The notes under the pieces: generated by a model | Told to the model about the DNA's origin: nothing | What the model saw: the letters and a program-made list of their open reading frames with translations, nothing else | The model's database searches: none | NCBI GenBank assembly: GCA_938015525.1 | Contig: CALLPC010000014.1 | Span: 17,872-81,871 of the forward strand | Length of the DNA: 64,000 bases | Reading direction: 5' to 3' | From: an uncultured Dehalococcoidia bacterium | GTDB lineage: Bacteria > Chloroflexota > Dehalococcoidia > Tepidiformales > Tepidiformaceae | Translations under genes and position numbers: made by a program | Shown here: piece by piece, positions 26,574 through 34,675 of the stretch | Numbering within the stretch: position 1 is the first letter of the stretch | How the letters are laid out: the number at the start of each line of letters is the position of its first letter

Positions 26574-27749
26574 ATGCCGCTCTCCCTCCCTGCCCTTGCC
26601 GGCATCCGCGTCATCTCCGCCGGCCAGATCCTCGCGGCGCCCTTCTGCGCCACCCTCCTCGCCGAATTCGGCGCCGAGGTCATCAAGGTCGAACCGCCCC
26701 GTACTGGCGAACCCAACCGGGGCAACCTCTCCTTCGAACAGGACAACCGCGGCCAGAAGTCGATCACCCTCGACGTCACCCGCGATGAAGGCCGCTCCCT
26801 CCTCCGCCGCCTCCTCGCTACCGCCGACATCCTCGTCGAGAACTTCCGCCCCGGCACCCTCGAAGCCTGGGACCTCGCCCCGGAAACGCTCCGCGCGGAC
26901 AACCCCGGCCTCATCGTCGTCCGCATCTCCGGCTACGGGCAGCACGGCCCCTGCCGCGACCGCGCCGCCTTCGACCGCGTCGCCCTCGCCTTCAGCGGTA
27001 TCACCGCCGTCACCGGCTACCCCGACCGACCGCCCGTCCGCCCCGGCTACTTCATCGCCGATTACGGCGCCGGCATCTTCGCCGCCTTTGGGGCGCTCGC
27101 CGCCCTCCGCGCCCGTGACCTCACCGGCCGCGGCCAGGATGTCGACGTCGCCCTCTACGAAGCAGTCTGGCGGATGAGCGGCACCCACGCCGCCAGCTAC
27201 GGCCTCACCGGCCGCGACCGCCCCCGCAGCGGCAACTACTACCCCGGTGTCGTCCCCGCCGAGCAGTTCGAAACCGCCGACGGCCACTACCTCGTCATCA
27301 ACGCCACTACCCAGCGCGCCTTCGAACGGCTCTGCGCCGCCATCGGCCAGCCGGAGCTCGTCGCCGACCCGCGCTTTACGCCCCGCCAGAACCTCCTCGC
27401 CAACCACGAGGCCATCCACGCCATCCTCCGCACCTGGGCCGCCGGCCGCACCCTCGCCGAGGCCCAGGCCATCCTCGACCGCCACGGCGTCCCCGCCGCG
27501 AAGGTCTACCAGGTGAGCGATATCGTCGCCGATGACCACTACGCCGCCCGCGAACAGCTGCTCACGGTCGACTCCCCGCTCTACGGTCCCATCCTCCAGC
27601 CCGGCGTCGTCCCCCGCCTCACGGCCACCCCGGGCGCCGTGCCCGGCCCCGCTCCCCTCCTCGGCGAACACAACCTCGAGGTCTACACCGCGCTCCTCGG
27701 GCTCACCCCCGCCGAACTCCAGGACCTCTCCGCCCGCGGCATCATCTGA
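26574..27749 (+). CDS. CaiB/BaiF family (class III) CoA-transferase
   Basis: A 391-residue class III CoA-transferase. The N-terminus ALAGIRVISAGQILAAPFCATLLAEFGAEVIKVEPP is typical, followed by ILVENFRPGTLEAWDL, RISGYGQHGPCRDRAAFD, and the catalytic Asp in YFIADYGAGIFAAF. The C-terminus has the PLLGEHN motif. It transfers CoA between acids; formyl-, carnitine- and bile-acid CoA-transferases share this fold and the acceptor is unknown here. The start is close behind a TATCAT hexamer. Confidence 0.92.
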   Translation: MPLSLPALAGIRVISAGQILAAPFCATLLAEFGAEVIKVEPPRTGEPNRGNLSFEQDNRGQKSITLDVTRDEGRSLLRRLLATADILVENFRPGTLEAWDLAPETLRADNPGLIVVRISGYGQHGPCRDRAAFDRVALAFSGITAVTGYPDRPPVRPGYFIADYGAGIFAAFGALAALRARDLTGRGQDVDVALYEAVWRMSGTHAASYGLTGRDRPRSGNYYPGVVPAEQFETADGHYLVINATTQRAFERLCAAIGQPELVADPRFTPRQNLLANHEAIHAILRTWAAGRTLAEAQAILDRHGVPAAKVYQVSDIVADDHYAAREQLLTVDSPLYGPILQPGVVPRLTATPGAVPGPAPLLGEHNLEVYTALLGLTPAELQDLSARGII

Positions 27750-27779
27750 AACGGTCCGCCTCCAGGATGCCCGGGCGAG

Positions 27780-27814
27780 AAAAAACCGCCGCCCCGACCT
27801 GTCGAGGCGGCGGT
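27780..27814 (-). terminator. Intrinsic terminator of the small Cys protein gene
   Basis: ACCGCCGCC (27785-27793) pairs with GGCGGCGGT (27806-27814), with a CGAC/GTCG extension in the loop. The plus strand has six A before it (27780-27785), so the minus-strand transcript ends hairpin-TTTTTT. This is the clearest Rho-independent terminator in the window. Confidence 0.85.
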
Positions 27815-27823
27815 CCTGCTGGT

Positions 27824-27855
27824 GGCCGGCGGGCGGGAGAGGACGCCCGCCGGCC
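27824..27855. repeat. Perfect 12-bp hairpin in the 3' region
   Basis: GGCCGGCGGGCG (27824-27835) and CGCCCGCCGGCC (27844-27855) form a perfect stem with an eight-base purine loop, between the small gene's stop and its terminator. With no T-run of its own it may protect the transcript's 3' end. Confidence 0.6.
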
Positions 27856-27872
27856 GGGCCAGGGACGGAGGC

Positions 27873-28070
27873 TCAGGCCGCAGAAGCCATCGCCCGGTGC
27901 TCTTCATTCGTGATGAAGTCGCCCTCGGCGAGCCAGTTCTTGAACTCCTTCTCGGCGCCGCAAACCTTGCAGACACCGCGGCTCGTCGGGCCGTTCGGCT
28001 CCTCGATCCGCCAGCGGTGGAAGTGGTCAGCCTGGGGAGCCTTCGTCGTCTCAATCGTGGCATCAGCCAT
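27873..28070 (-). CDS. Small Cys-motif protein of unknown function
   Basis: A 65-residue protein with one CxxC pair (GVCKVCGAEKEF), preceded by HFHRWRIEEPNGPTSRG. The His/Cys pattern suggests a small zinc ribbon or a metal-binding knuckle, but one CxxC alone does not prove it. It has the marks of a real, well-expressed gene: an AGGGGG ribosome site, its own -10, and a strong terminator. It is divergent from an HxlR regulator that could control it. Function unknown. Confidence 0.72.
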   Translation of the reverse strand: MADATIETTKAPQADHFHRWRIEEPNGPTSRGVCKVCGAEKEFKNWLAEGDFITNEEHRAMASAA

Positions 28071-28115
28071 GGTGGTGGACCCCCTTTCCAGTAATTGACC
28101 GGGCAGCTGCCCCTC

Positions 28116-28151
28116 GACTAGGCTAGTCTATGGCGAGTGCCGGTACTAGCC
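28116..28151. promoter_or_regulatory. Operator-like dyads between the small Cys gene and HxlR gene
   Basis: GACTAGGCTAGTC (28116-28128) is a perfect 13-base dyad; its half GGCTAGT recurs inverted as ACTAGCC at 28145-28151. A related imperfect dyad GATGCTAGCGTC sits at 28212-28223. The first dyad overlaps the minus-strand -10 hexamer TAGACT (28130-28125) of the small gene. HxlR proteins bind such dyads as dimers, so autoregulation and control of the small gene are likely. Confidence 0.55.
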
Positions 28152-28193
28152 TTTCCGTAGCAGCGCTCGTAGGCGAATCATAGCATCAGGCGC

Positions 28194-28199
28194 TATCAT
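28194..28199 (+). promoter_or_regulatory. Candidate -10 TATCAT of the HxlR gene
   Basis: TATCAT matches the consensus at five of six positions and lies 63 bases before the chosen ATG; TAGC...GCTA half-sites flank it. No clear -35 is seen. Confidence 0.35.
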
Positions 28200-28262
28200 G
28201 TCAATAGTCCCGATGCTAGCGTCGTGAAGAACCTTGACACTACCCAAACCGGAGCCGAGCCC

Positions 28263-28940
28263 ATGGCCCAGCGCGCAGAATCCGACACAGGCCGTACCTA
28301 CAACCTCCCCTGTGTCATCGCCCAGGTGCTCGACATCCTCGGTGACCGCTGGACCCTCCTCATCATCCGCGACCTCATGTCCGGCCTCCACCGCTACAAC
28401 GACATCCTCGAAAGCTGCGCCGGCATGTCCCCCAACGTCCTCTCCGACCGCCTCCGCCGCCTCGAAGCCCTCGGCATCGTCGAACGCCACTACTTCAAAG
28501 CCCTCCCGCCGCGCGTTGAATACACCCTCACCGAGAAAGGCTGGGAAGTCCGCCCCATCCTCCTCGCACTCCTCGACTGGGGCCGCAAGTATGTCGAACC
28601 CATCCGCGAAGAACACGTCGGGACCCGTGTCTCCCACGACTTCGCCGTCCGCGTCATCCCCACCTTCGCCTTCCACCCCGAGCGCGCCGAGGACCTCCAC
28701 GCCCGCATGACCATCGAAATCAGCGATGCCGGCGAAGCCAACGCCTGGACGTTCGACATCCACGACGGGCATCTCCACCCCCGCCGCAGCGGCGCCCCCG
28801 ACGCCGACGTCTTCCTCCGCACCGACACCCCCGGCTTCTTCCGCTTCATCCGCGGCGAGGCCCGCGCCGAAGAGGTCGGCGAACTCACCGGCTCGCCCGA
28901 ACTCGCTGCCGCCATCCAGGCCTGCTTCCGCACCCAGTAG
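28263..28940 (+). CDS. HxlR family transcriptional regulator with C-terminal SCP2-like domain
   Basis: A 225-residue protein. Residues about 10-105 are an HxlR winged helix: VLDILGDRWTLLIIRDLMSG, RYNDILESCAGMSPNVLSDRLRRLEALGIVER and VEYTLTEKG. A Cys (LPCVIAQ) precedes the DNA-binding domain, as in redox- or aldehyde-sensing members. Residues about 130-225 resemble an SCP2-like sterol/lipid-binding module (the fourth strand reads DADVFLRTDTPGFF). The start is the ATG with GGAG eight bases upstream; an earlier GTG at 28224 overlaps a dyad. It may sense a hydrophobic ligand. Confidence 0.85.
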   Translation: MAQRAESDTGRTYNLPCVIAQVLDILGDRWTLLIIRDLMSGLHRYNDILESCAGMSPNVLSDRLRRLEALGIVERHYFKALPPRVEYTLTEKGWEVRPILLALLDWGRKYVEPIREEHVGTRVSHDFAVRVIPTFAFHPERAEDLHARMTIEISDAGEANAWTFDIHDGHLHPRRSGAPDADVFLRTDTPGFFRFIRGEARAEEVGELTGSPELAAAIQACFRTQ

Positions 28941-28969
28941 CCCAACGAGCGCCCACGGAGGTCTTTCGC

Positions 28970-29461
28970 ATGCTCGAGCCCGGCACGCCTGCCCCCGACT
29001 TCACCGCCACCCTCGACGACGGCTCCACCTTCACGCTCAGCGGCTACCGCGGCCAAAAACACGTCGTCCTCTACTTCTACCCGAAAGACTTCACCCCGGG
29101 CTGCACCGCCCAGGCCTGCTCCTTCCGCGACAACTACGGCGCCATCGCCGCCTACGATGCCATCGTCATCGGCGTCAGCGGCGATTCCCCCACCTCCCAC
29201 ACCTCCTTCCGCGAAAAACACCGCCTTCCCTTCCCGCTCATCGCGGACGGTGACGGCCGGCTCCGCCAGCTGTACGACGCGAAAGGCTGGCTCCCATGGA
29301 TGCCGCCCCGCGTCACCTACGTCATCGATAAACAGGGCATCATCCGCGCGGCCCTCCGCCACGACTTCCGCGTCACCGCCCACGTGCCCGAGGTCATCGA
29401 AGCCCTCGAGAAAATCGCCCCCCGCGCCGCAGGCGAATCGCCCGCTACCGCTTCCGACTGA
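28970..29461 (+). CDS. Thioredoxin-dependent peroxiredoxin (Bcp/PrxQ type)
   Basis: A 163-residue peroxiredoxin. The active-site segment YPKDFTPGCTAQACSFRD holds the peroxidatic Cys45 and the resolving Cys50, the five-residue spacing of atypical PrxQ/Bcp enzymes. The C-terminal RVTYVIDKQGIIR strand also fits. It removes hydroperoxides in the cytoplasm using thioredoxin. GGAGG lies eight bases upstream. It follows the HxlR gene by 29 bases, so the regulator may be cotranscribed with it, which would fit a redox role. It overlaps the convergent transketolase gene by 17 bases. Confidence 0.92.
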   Translation: MLEPGTPAPDFTATLDDGSTFTLSGYRGQKHVVLYFYPKDFTPGCTAQACSFRDNYGAIAAYDAIVIGVSGDSPTSHTSFREKHRLPFPLIADGDGRLRQLYDAKGWLPWMPPRVTYVIDKQGIIRAALRHDFRVTAHVPEVIEALEKIAPRAAGESPATASD

Positions 29462-30398
29462 TCGCCTCCCGCGCCGCCGCCGCCACCCGCGCGGGCGTCA
29501 GGTCGAAATACGTCAACAGCTCGTCCCACTTCCCGCTCGTCCCGTACCGGTCCACACCCACGAACGACATCGGCACGGGAACCGTCTCGGCCAGCACCCG
29601 GGCAACCGCCGTGCCCAGCCCGCCGGTCGTCTGGTGCTCCTCCGCCGTCACGACCGCCCCCGTCTCCCGCGCCGCCGCAATGACGCTCTCACGGTCGACC
29701 GGTTTGACCGTCGCCATGTCCAGCACCCGCGCCGAGACCCCCTCCCCCGCCAGCAGCTCCGCCGCCTCCAGCGCTGCGCGCACCATCACCCCGCACGCTA
29801 CCAGCGTCACGTCCGTCCCGGTCCGGAGCACCGTCGCCTTCCCCAGCTCGAACCGGTAGTCGGGCCCGTAGACGGCCGGCACCTTCGGGCGCCCCGTCCG
29901 CACGTACGCCGGCCGGGTCGTCTTCCCGACCGCCACGATCGCCTGCTTTGCCGACTCGAAATCCGCGGGCACCACCACGTCGAACGGGACCAGCGAAGTC
30001 GCCAGCGCCAGGTCTTCGATCGCCTGCGCGCTCATCCCGTCCTCCCCCACCGTGATGCCGCCGTGGCTCGCCACGCACTTCACGTTCAGCCCGCCCCGCG
30101 GCTGCGCCACCGACGTCCGCAGCTGGTCGAAGCACCGTCCCGGCAGGAACACCGCGAAACTCGCGATGAACGCCGTCTTCCCGCAGGCCGCCAGCCCGGC
30201 TGCGATGCCCACCATGTTCTGCTCCGCCACCCCCACCGTGTACCACCGCTCCGGGTACTTCTCCCCAAACTGGTATCCCATCGTCGAGACGGAAAGGTCG
30301 GCATCGATCGCCACCACGTCGACGCCCTGCTCCACGAGCTCGATCAGCGCGTACGGGTACGCCTCGCGCGTCGCCGCCGCCGATGCCGCCTGCGTCAT
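29445..30398 (-). CDS. Transketolase, C-terminal subunit
   Basis: A 317-residue protein with the pyrimidine-binding and C-terminal domains of transketolase: VVAIDADLSVSTMGYQF, the VGVAEQNMVGIAAGLA motif (cofactor-activating Glu), ASHGGITVGEDGMSAQAIEDLAL, and the C-terminal domain with ARVLDMATVKPVD and TAEEHQTTGGLG. It pairs with the N-terminal subunit encoded just upstream (ATGA overlap at 30395) to give the complete thiamine-diphosphate enzyme of the pentose phosphate pathway. Related 1-deoxyxylulose synthase is a single chain. Confidence 0.93.
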   Translation of the reverse strand: MTQAASAAATREAYPYALIELVEQGVDVVAIDADLSVSTMGYQFGEKYPERWYTVGVAEQNMVGIAAGLAACGKTAFIASFAVFLPGRCFDQLRTSVAQPRGGLNVKCVASHGGITVGEDGMSAQAIEDLALATSLVPFDVVVPADFESAKQAIVAVGKTTRPAYVRTGRPKVPAVYGPDYRFELGKATVLRTGTDVTLVACGVMVRAALEAAELLAGEGVSARVLDMATVKPVDRESVIAAARETGAVVTAEEHQTTGGLGTAVARVLAETVPVPMSFVGVDRYGTSGKWDELLTYFDLTPARVAAAAREAISRKR

Positions 30399-31237
30399 GC
30401 CAGCCCCTCCGCGATCTCCGTAAGCGCCAGCTCCACCTGCTCCCGCGTTGGCGCCTTCCCGTGGAAGCCCGGGTTGTTCTCCATGAACGAAACCCCCTTC
30501 CCCTTCACCGTGTGCGCCACCACCACCCGGGGCCGCTCATCCGGCCGCTCCGCCTCTGCCAGCGCAGCGTCCACCGCCGCCATATCGTGCCCATCGCATT
30601 CGATCACCTTCCAGCCGAATCCCGCGAACATCGCCGGCGGGTTCGTCCGCATGATCTGGTCCGCGAATCCATCGTTCTGGATCCCGTTCCGGTCCACCAG
30701 CGCGATCACCCGTTCGCCCAGCCCAAAATGCGGGACCGCCATCGCCGCCTCCCACACCTGCCCCTCGTTCAGCTCCCCATCGCCGAGCATCACCCAGCAG
30801 CGAAACTCCCGCCCCTCCAGTCGCCCCGCCAGCGCGTGCCCGATCGCGAACGACAGCCCCTGTCCCAGCGACCCGCCCGACATCTCCACCCCGGGCAGCG
30901 CCTTCATCGAAGGGTGCCCCTGCAGCGGGCTTCCCAGCTTCCGGAACCCCTTCAGCAGCTCCGTCGAAAAGTAGCCCCGCTCGGCCAGCACCGCATAGTA
31001 GAACGGCGTCGCGTGCCCTTTCGAAAGGATGAACCGGTCACGGTCCGGGTCATCCGGGTTCGCCGGGTCCACCCGCAAGTGGTTCCAGTACAGCGCCACC
31101 CCCAGCTCGACCGCCGAAAGCGACCCCCCCGGGTGCCCGCTCTGAGCCTCGTACACCATCTCCACGATGTGCGCGCGGATGCGCTTCGCGATGGCCTTCA
31201 GTTCGTCGATGGAGACCGGGGCAAGGCTCGTTGGCAT
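30395..31237 (-). CDS. Transketolase, N-terminal subunit
   Basis: A 280-residue thiamine-diphosphate-binding half. It includes SGHPGGSLSAVELGVALYW, FILSKGHATPFYYAVLAERG, PGVEMSGGSLGQGLSFAIG, and the cofactor motif GDGELNEGQVWEA ending in DRNGIQNDG. Together with the C-terminal subunit it forms the split transketolase found in archaea and many thermophilic bacteria. ATG 31237 is chosen because the protein then starts just before helix 1, and TATCCT ends eight bases upstream. Confidence 0.93.
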   Translation of the reverse strand: MPTSLAPVSIDELKAIAKRIRAHIVEMVYEAQSGHPGGSLSAVELGVALYWNHLRVDPANPDDPDRDRFILSKGHATPFYYAVLAERGYFSTELLKGFRKLGSPLQGHPSMKALPGVEMSGGSLGQGLSFAIGHALAGRLEGREFRCWVMLGDGELNEGQVWEAAMAVPHFGLGERVIALVDRNGIQNDGFADQIMRTNPPAMFAGFGWKVIECDGHDMAAVDAALAEAERPDERPRVVVAHTVKGKGVSFMENNPGFHGKAPTREQVELALTEIAEGLA

Positions 31238-31245
31238 CGCAGGCA

Positions 31246-31251
31246 AGGATA
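31246..31251 (-). promoter_or_regulatory. -10 element TATCCT of the split transketolase operon
   Basis: On the minus strand TATCCT ends eight bases before the ATG at 31237, suggesting a leaderless mRNA. Confidence 0.5.
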
Positions 31252-31292
31252 CGGCCTCGCCCCCGAACGCGGAACGCACCCCCGGCCCCGGC

Positions 31293-31298
31293 TACAAT
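31293..31298 (+). promoter_or_regulatory. -10 element TACAAT of the VOC gene
   Basis: GGCTACAAT ends eight bases before the ATG at 31307, suggesting a leaderless or near-leaderless mRNA. Confidence 0.55.
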
Positions 31299-31306
31299 GC
31301 GGAGCC

Positions 31307-31714
31307 ATGTTCACCCGCATCGCCATCTCCCAGCTCTACGTCCTCGACCAGGACGCCGCCCTCGACTTCTACGTCGGCAACCTCGGCCTCGAAGTCCGTA
31401 CCGACGTCGACCTCGGCGTGATGCGCTGGCTCACTGTCGGCGTCCCCGGCGACCCCCGTGAAATCCTCCTCGAAACGCCCGGCGGCCCCATGATGACCCC
31501 GGAGACCGCCGGGATGGTCCGCCGTCTCGTCCAGTCCGGCGAAGCCGGCGGCTGGCTCATCTTCCACACCGATGACTGCCGCACGACCTACGAAACACTG
31601 CTCGCCCGGGGGGTCGAAATGACCCAGGAGCCCATCGAACGCGACTACGGCATCGATTGCGCCGGCCGCGACCCCTTCGGCAACCACTTCCGCATCACCC
31701 AGCCCCGCGCCTGA
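31307..31714 (+). CDS. VOC family (glyoxalase/dioxygenase-like) protein
   Basis: A 135-residue protein with two beta-alpha-beta-beta-beta modules: SQLYVLDQDAALDFYVGNLGLEV at the start and WLIFHTDDCRTTYETLLARGVEMT in the second half, ending CAGRDPFGNHFRITQP. The last motif is the typical metal-site region of VOC proteins. It could be a dioxygenase, isomerase or resistance-type binding protein; the substrate is unknown. Confidence 0.88.
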   Translation: MFTRIAISQLYVLDQDAALDFYVGNLGLEVRTDVDLGVMRWLTVGVPGDPREILLETPGGPMMTPETAGMVRRLVQSGEAGGWLIFHTDDCRTTYETLLARGVEMTQEPIERDYGIDCAGRDPFGNHFRITQPRA

Positions 31715-31736
31715 CCCGGCGCCTCGCCCGCCGCCG

Positions 31737-31742
31737 TACAAT
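31737..31742 (+). promoter_or_regulatory. -10 element TACAAT of the S9 peptidase gene
   Basis: CGTACAAT ends seven bases before the ATG at 31750, a clean leaderless arrangement. Confidence 0.6.
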
Positions 31743-31749
31743 CGGCCCC

Positions 31750-33648
31750 ATGGCACGCGAGCAGCGCATGTTCGGCCTCTGGCCGAGCCCCATCACCCCC
31801 GCGGCCCTCGCCGCGGCCCTCCGCCTCAATGAGCCTGCCTGGGACACCGACGGCCGCACCCTCGCCTGGGTCGAAGGCCGCTCCGACCGCGGCGTCGTGG
31901 TCGCCCGCCACGCCGACGAGCCAGCCACCCGCGACCTCACCCCGGAAATCTCCGTCCGCGCCTTTGTCGGCTACGGCGGCGGCGATTTCACCCTCAGCCA
32001 CGGCGCAATCTTCTTCGTCGCCCAGGCCGACCAGCGCATCTACCGCCAGGACCTCGCCGGCGGCCCCGCCCGGCCCATCACCCCGCCGTTCGGCGCCGCC
32101 TCCTCCCCCGCAGTCTCCCCCGATGGCCGCTGGCTCGCCTTCGTCCACACGTTCGAAGGCGTCGACTGCATCGCCATCGTCGACACCGAAGGGCAGCACT
32201 GGCCCGCTCGCCTCGCCCTCGGGCGCGACTTCTACATGCAGCCCGCCTGGCACCCCGACGGCACCCGCCTCGCCTGGGTCGAATGGGACCACCCCAGCAT
32301 GCCCTGGGACAGCACCGAACTCCGGCTCGCGACCCTCGACACCTCCGGCCCCCTCCCCCGCATCGCGTCCTCCAGCATCGTCGCCGGCGGCTCCGAAAGC
32401 GCTATCTTCCAGCCCCTCTTCACCCGCGACGGCGCCGGCCTGCTCTATGTCTCCGACGAAACCGGCTGGGGACACCTCTACCGCCGCGACCTCGCCACCG
32501 GCACCACCCGCCAGCTCACGACCGGCGAGGCCGAGCACGGCACACCCGCCTGGATGCACGGCATGCGCACCTTCGCCGAGCTCCCTTCCGGCACCATCGC
32601 GGCCGTCCGCTCGGTCGCTGGCTTCCACCGCCTCGTCCTGCTGGACTCCGCGGGCGGCGAGCGCGACCTCGAACCGCACCACCTTGGGTACACGTCGTTC
32701 TCCGCGCCCGCAGCCTCGCCCGCCGCCGAGCGGCTCGCCGTCGTCGCGAGCGGCGGCCAGCAGCCCCCGCGCATCCTCGACATCGACCTCGCCGACCCCG
32801 CCGCACCCCGCGTCGAAGTCCTCCGCCGCAGCGACAGCGAACTCGTGCCCGCCGCCGCCCTCTCCGCCCCTCAGCCGGTCACCTGGACCTCGTTCGACGG
32901 CGAACCGGCCCACGGCCTCTACTACCCGCCCGCCAGCGACCGCTTCGAAGGCCGCGGCGCCCCGCCGCTCGTCGTCCTCGTCCACGGCGGCCCCACCAGC
33001 CAGGTCACCGCAACCTGGAACCCCCAGGCCCAGTTCTTCGCCACCCGCGGCTACGCCGTCCTCCTCCCCAACTACCGCGGCTCCACCGGCTACGGACGCG
33101 CCTACATGCAGAAGCTCCGCCGCGCCTGGGGCATCTACGACGTCGAAGACTCCCGCACCGGCGCCCTCGCCCTCGCCGAGCGCGGCCTCGCCGACCCCGG
33201 CCGCCTCGTCATCATGGGCGGCTCCGCCGGCGGCTTCACCGTCCTCCACTCCCTCGTCCAGTACCCCGGCACCTACAAAGCCGCCATCTGCATGTTCGGC
33301 GTCGCCAACCAGTTCACCCTCGCCGCCGATACCCACAAGTTCGAAGCCCGCTACCTCGATTCGCTCCTCGGCCCCCTCCCCGAAGCCGCAGCCGTCTACC
33401 GCGAACGCTCACCCATCTTCCACGCCGACCGCATCCGCGACCCCATCGCCGTCTTCCAGGGCGAAATCGACCGCGTCGTCCCCCGCGAACAGAGCGACAG
33501 CATCGTCGCCTCACTCCGCGCCCGCGGCGTCCCCCACGAATACCACGTCTACCCCGGCGAAGGGCACGGCTGGCGCAAATCCGAGACCATCGAGCACTTC
33601 TACCGGACCGTCGAGGCCTTCCTCCGCACCCACGTCCTCTACGCCTGA
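31750..33648 (+). CDS. S9 family (prolyl oligopeptidase/acylaminoacyl-type) peptidase
   Basis: A 632-residue serine peptidase. Residues about 20-370 form a beta-propeller with WD40/TolB-like blades (for example SSPAVSPDGRWLAFVHT and MQPAWHPDGTRLAWVEW). The C-terminal alpha/beta-hydrolase domain has the oxyanion HGGPTSQ, nucleophile Ser492 in GGSAGGF, Asp574 in GEIDRVVP and His606 in GEGHGW. No signal peptide is seen, so it is a cytoplasmic peptidase cutting short peptides. The start is set by the promoter hexamer. Confidence 0.93.
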   Translation: MAREQRMFGLWPSPITPAALAAALRLNEPAWDTDGRTLAWVEGRSDRGVVVARHADEPATRDLTPEISVRAFVGYGGGDFTLSHGAIFFVAQADQRIYRQDLAGGPARPITPPFGAASSPAVSPDGRWLAFVHTFEGVDCIAIVDTEGQHWPARLALGRDFYMQPAWHPDGTRLAWVEWDHPSMPWDSTELRLATLDTSGPLPRIASSSIVAGGSESAIFQPLFTRDGAGLLYVSDETGWGHLYRRDLATGTTRQLTTGEAEHGTPAWMHGMRTFAELPSGTIAAVRSVAGFHRLVLLDSAGGERDLEPHHLGYTSFSAPAASPAAERLAVVASGGQQPPRILDIDLADPAAPRVEVLRRSDSELVPAAALSAPQPVTWTSFDGEPAHGLYYPPASDRFEGRGAPPLVVLVHGGPTSQVTATWNPQAQFFATRGYAVLLPNYRGSTGYGRAYMQKLRRAWGIYDVEDSRTGALALAERGLADPGRLVIMGGSAGGFTVLHSLVQYPGTYKAAICMFGVANQFTLAADTHKFEARYLDSLLGPLPEAAAVYRERSPIFHADRIRDPIAVFQGEIDRVVPREQSDSIVASLRARGVPHEYHVYPGEGHGWRKSETIEHFYRTVEAFLRTHVLYA

Positions 33649-33671
33649 CGGCCCGGCGCCGCACCGCCCGC

Positions 33672-34223
33672 TCACTCCAGCCAGCGCATCGCCCGCGCCG
33701 CCGCCGCACGGTCCCGCGCGCTCTTCTCCGCCCACCGCGCGAGGAACCCCTCCCCGACCACCCGCTGCGCCGCCCCCCAGCGCAGCGGCGCACCCGACCC
33801 CTCCCCCGTCGCCGCTACCGCCACCAGAAACGCCGTCGCGTCCCCGAGGTCGAACGCGTCGATGACCCGCCCCGTGACCCACCCCGCTCCCCCGGCGAAC
33901 ACCGGGTCGCCCTCCGGCGTCAGCCAGGTCTCCAGGTCATCCAGCTTCGGCCCATCCCGGCCGCTCCGCAGCCCCAGCGGCTCCAGCAGCCCCTCCTGCC
34001 CCTCCGCCAGCACCGTCACCGCCACCGTCCCCGCCTCCGTCACCAGCGCGTGCGTGTAGTTCCCCTTCCACAGCACCACCAGCAGCCGCGGCCGCTCCGG
34101 CACGATCGAGGCCCCGAACACCGAAAGGCACACCTGCGCGTTCGGCCCCGCCCGGCCGTGGCTCCCCACGGCGCACAGCGGCGACCAGAACAGCGACAGT
34201 ACACTCCCCGCGGGCTGCGTCAC
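33672..34223 (-). CDS. Flavin-reductase-like FMN-binding domain protein
   Basis: A 183-residue split-barrel protein: SLFWSPLCAVGSHGRAGPNAQVCLSVFGASIVPERPRLLVVLWKGNYTHALV is the FMN-binding half, and GGAGWVTGRVIDAFDLGDATAFLVAVA is the matching C-terminal strand pair. The last ~35 residues are Ala/Arg-rich and helical. Role unknown, probably a small NAD(P)H-flavin reductase. The GTG start at 34223 lies six bases after a TAGGGT hexamer and has no Shine-Dalgarno. Confidence 0.8.
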   Translation of the reverse strand: MTQPAGSVLSLFWSPLCAVGSHGRAGPNAQVCLSVFGASIVPERPRLLVVLWKGNYTHALVTEAGTVAVTVLAEGQEGLLEPLGLRSGRDGPKLDDLETWLTPEGDPVFAGGAGWVTGRVIDAFDLGDATAFLVAVAATGEGSGAPLRWGAAQRVVGEGFLARWAEKSARDRAAAARAMRWLE

Positions 34224-34229
34224 CCCCGC

Positions 34230-34235
34230 ACCCTA
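34230..34235 (-). promoter_or_regulatory. -10 element TAGGGT, predicted leaderless start
   Basis: On the minus strand TAGGGT ends six bases before the GTG at 34223. Confidence 0.45.
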
Positions 34236-34297
34236 CCGCCCCCGCCATCCGCCCGCAAAATCCGCCCCCGCCCATCGACACAGCCGCTCGCCCCGCA

Positions 34298-34303
34298 CAC
34301 AAT
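34298..34303 (+). promoter_or_regulatory. -10 element CACAAT of the HIT gene
   Basis: CACAAT ends seven bases before the ATG at 34311. It overlaps the alternative ATG at 34302, which argues for the downstream start. Confidence 0.4.
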
Positions 34304-34310
34304 GGCGCCC

Positions 34311-34652
34311 ATGCAGGACTGCCTGTTTTGCCGCATGCACCGGGGCGAGGTCCCGGTCACCAAAATCGCCGAAAACGCCCACGCCTTCGCCATTCGCGAT
34401 ATCAACCCCCGCGCGCCCGTCCACTGCCTCATCATCCCGAAGACCCACATCGACAACGCCCGCGAGGTCGAGTGGAGCCACGCCGAAACCCTCGCCGGCA
34501 TGTTCATCCTCGCCAAGGACGTCGCCCGCATCGAAGGCGCCTGGGAGCCCGGCTACCGCCTCGCCTTCAACGTCGGCGACGCCGCCGGCATGACCATCCA
34601 CCACCTCCACATGCACCTCCTCGCCGGCCGCCGCCTCGGCCCGGAAGGTTGA
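34311..34652 (+). CDS. HIT family (histidine triad) nucleotide hydrolase
   Basis: A 113-residue HIT protein: MQDCLFCRMHRGEVPVTKIAE at the N-terminus (family consensus DCIFC), DINPRAPVHCLIIPKTHI, and the histidine triad HHLHMHLLAGR near the end. It hydrolyses purine nucleoside phosphoramidates or related adenylates. The ATG at 34311 matches the family N-terminus; the ATG three codons earlier is less likely. The YqeK-like gene follows after 23 bases. Confidence 0.92.
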   Translation: MQDCLFCRMHRGEVPVTKIAENAHAFAIRDINPRAPVHCLIIPKTHIDNAREVEWSHAETLAGMFILAKDVARIEGAWEPGYRLAFNVGDAAGMTIHHLHMHLLAGRRLGPEG

Positions 34653-34675
34653 CCCCGCCGGCGCCGCCCCCGCGC

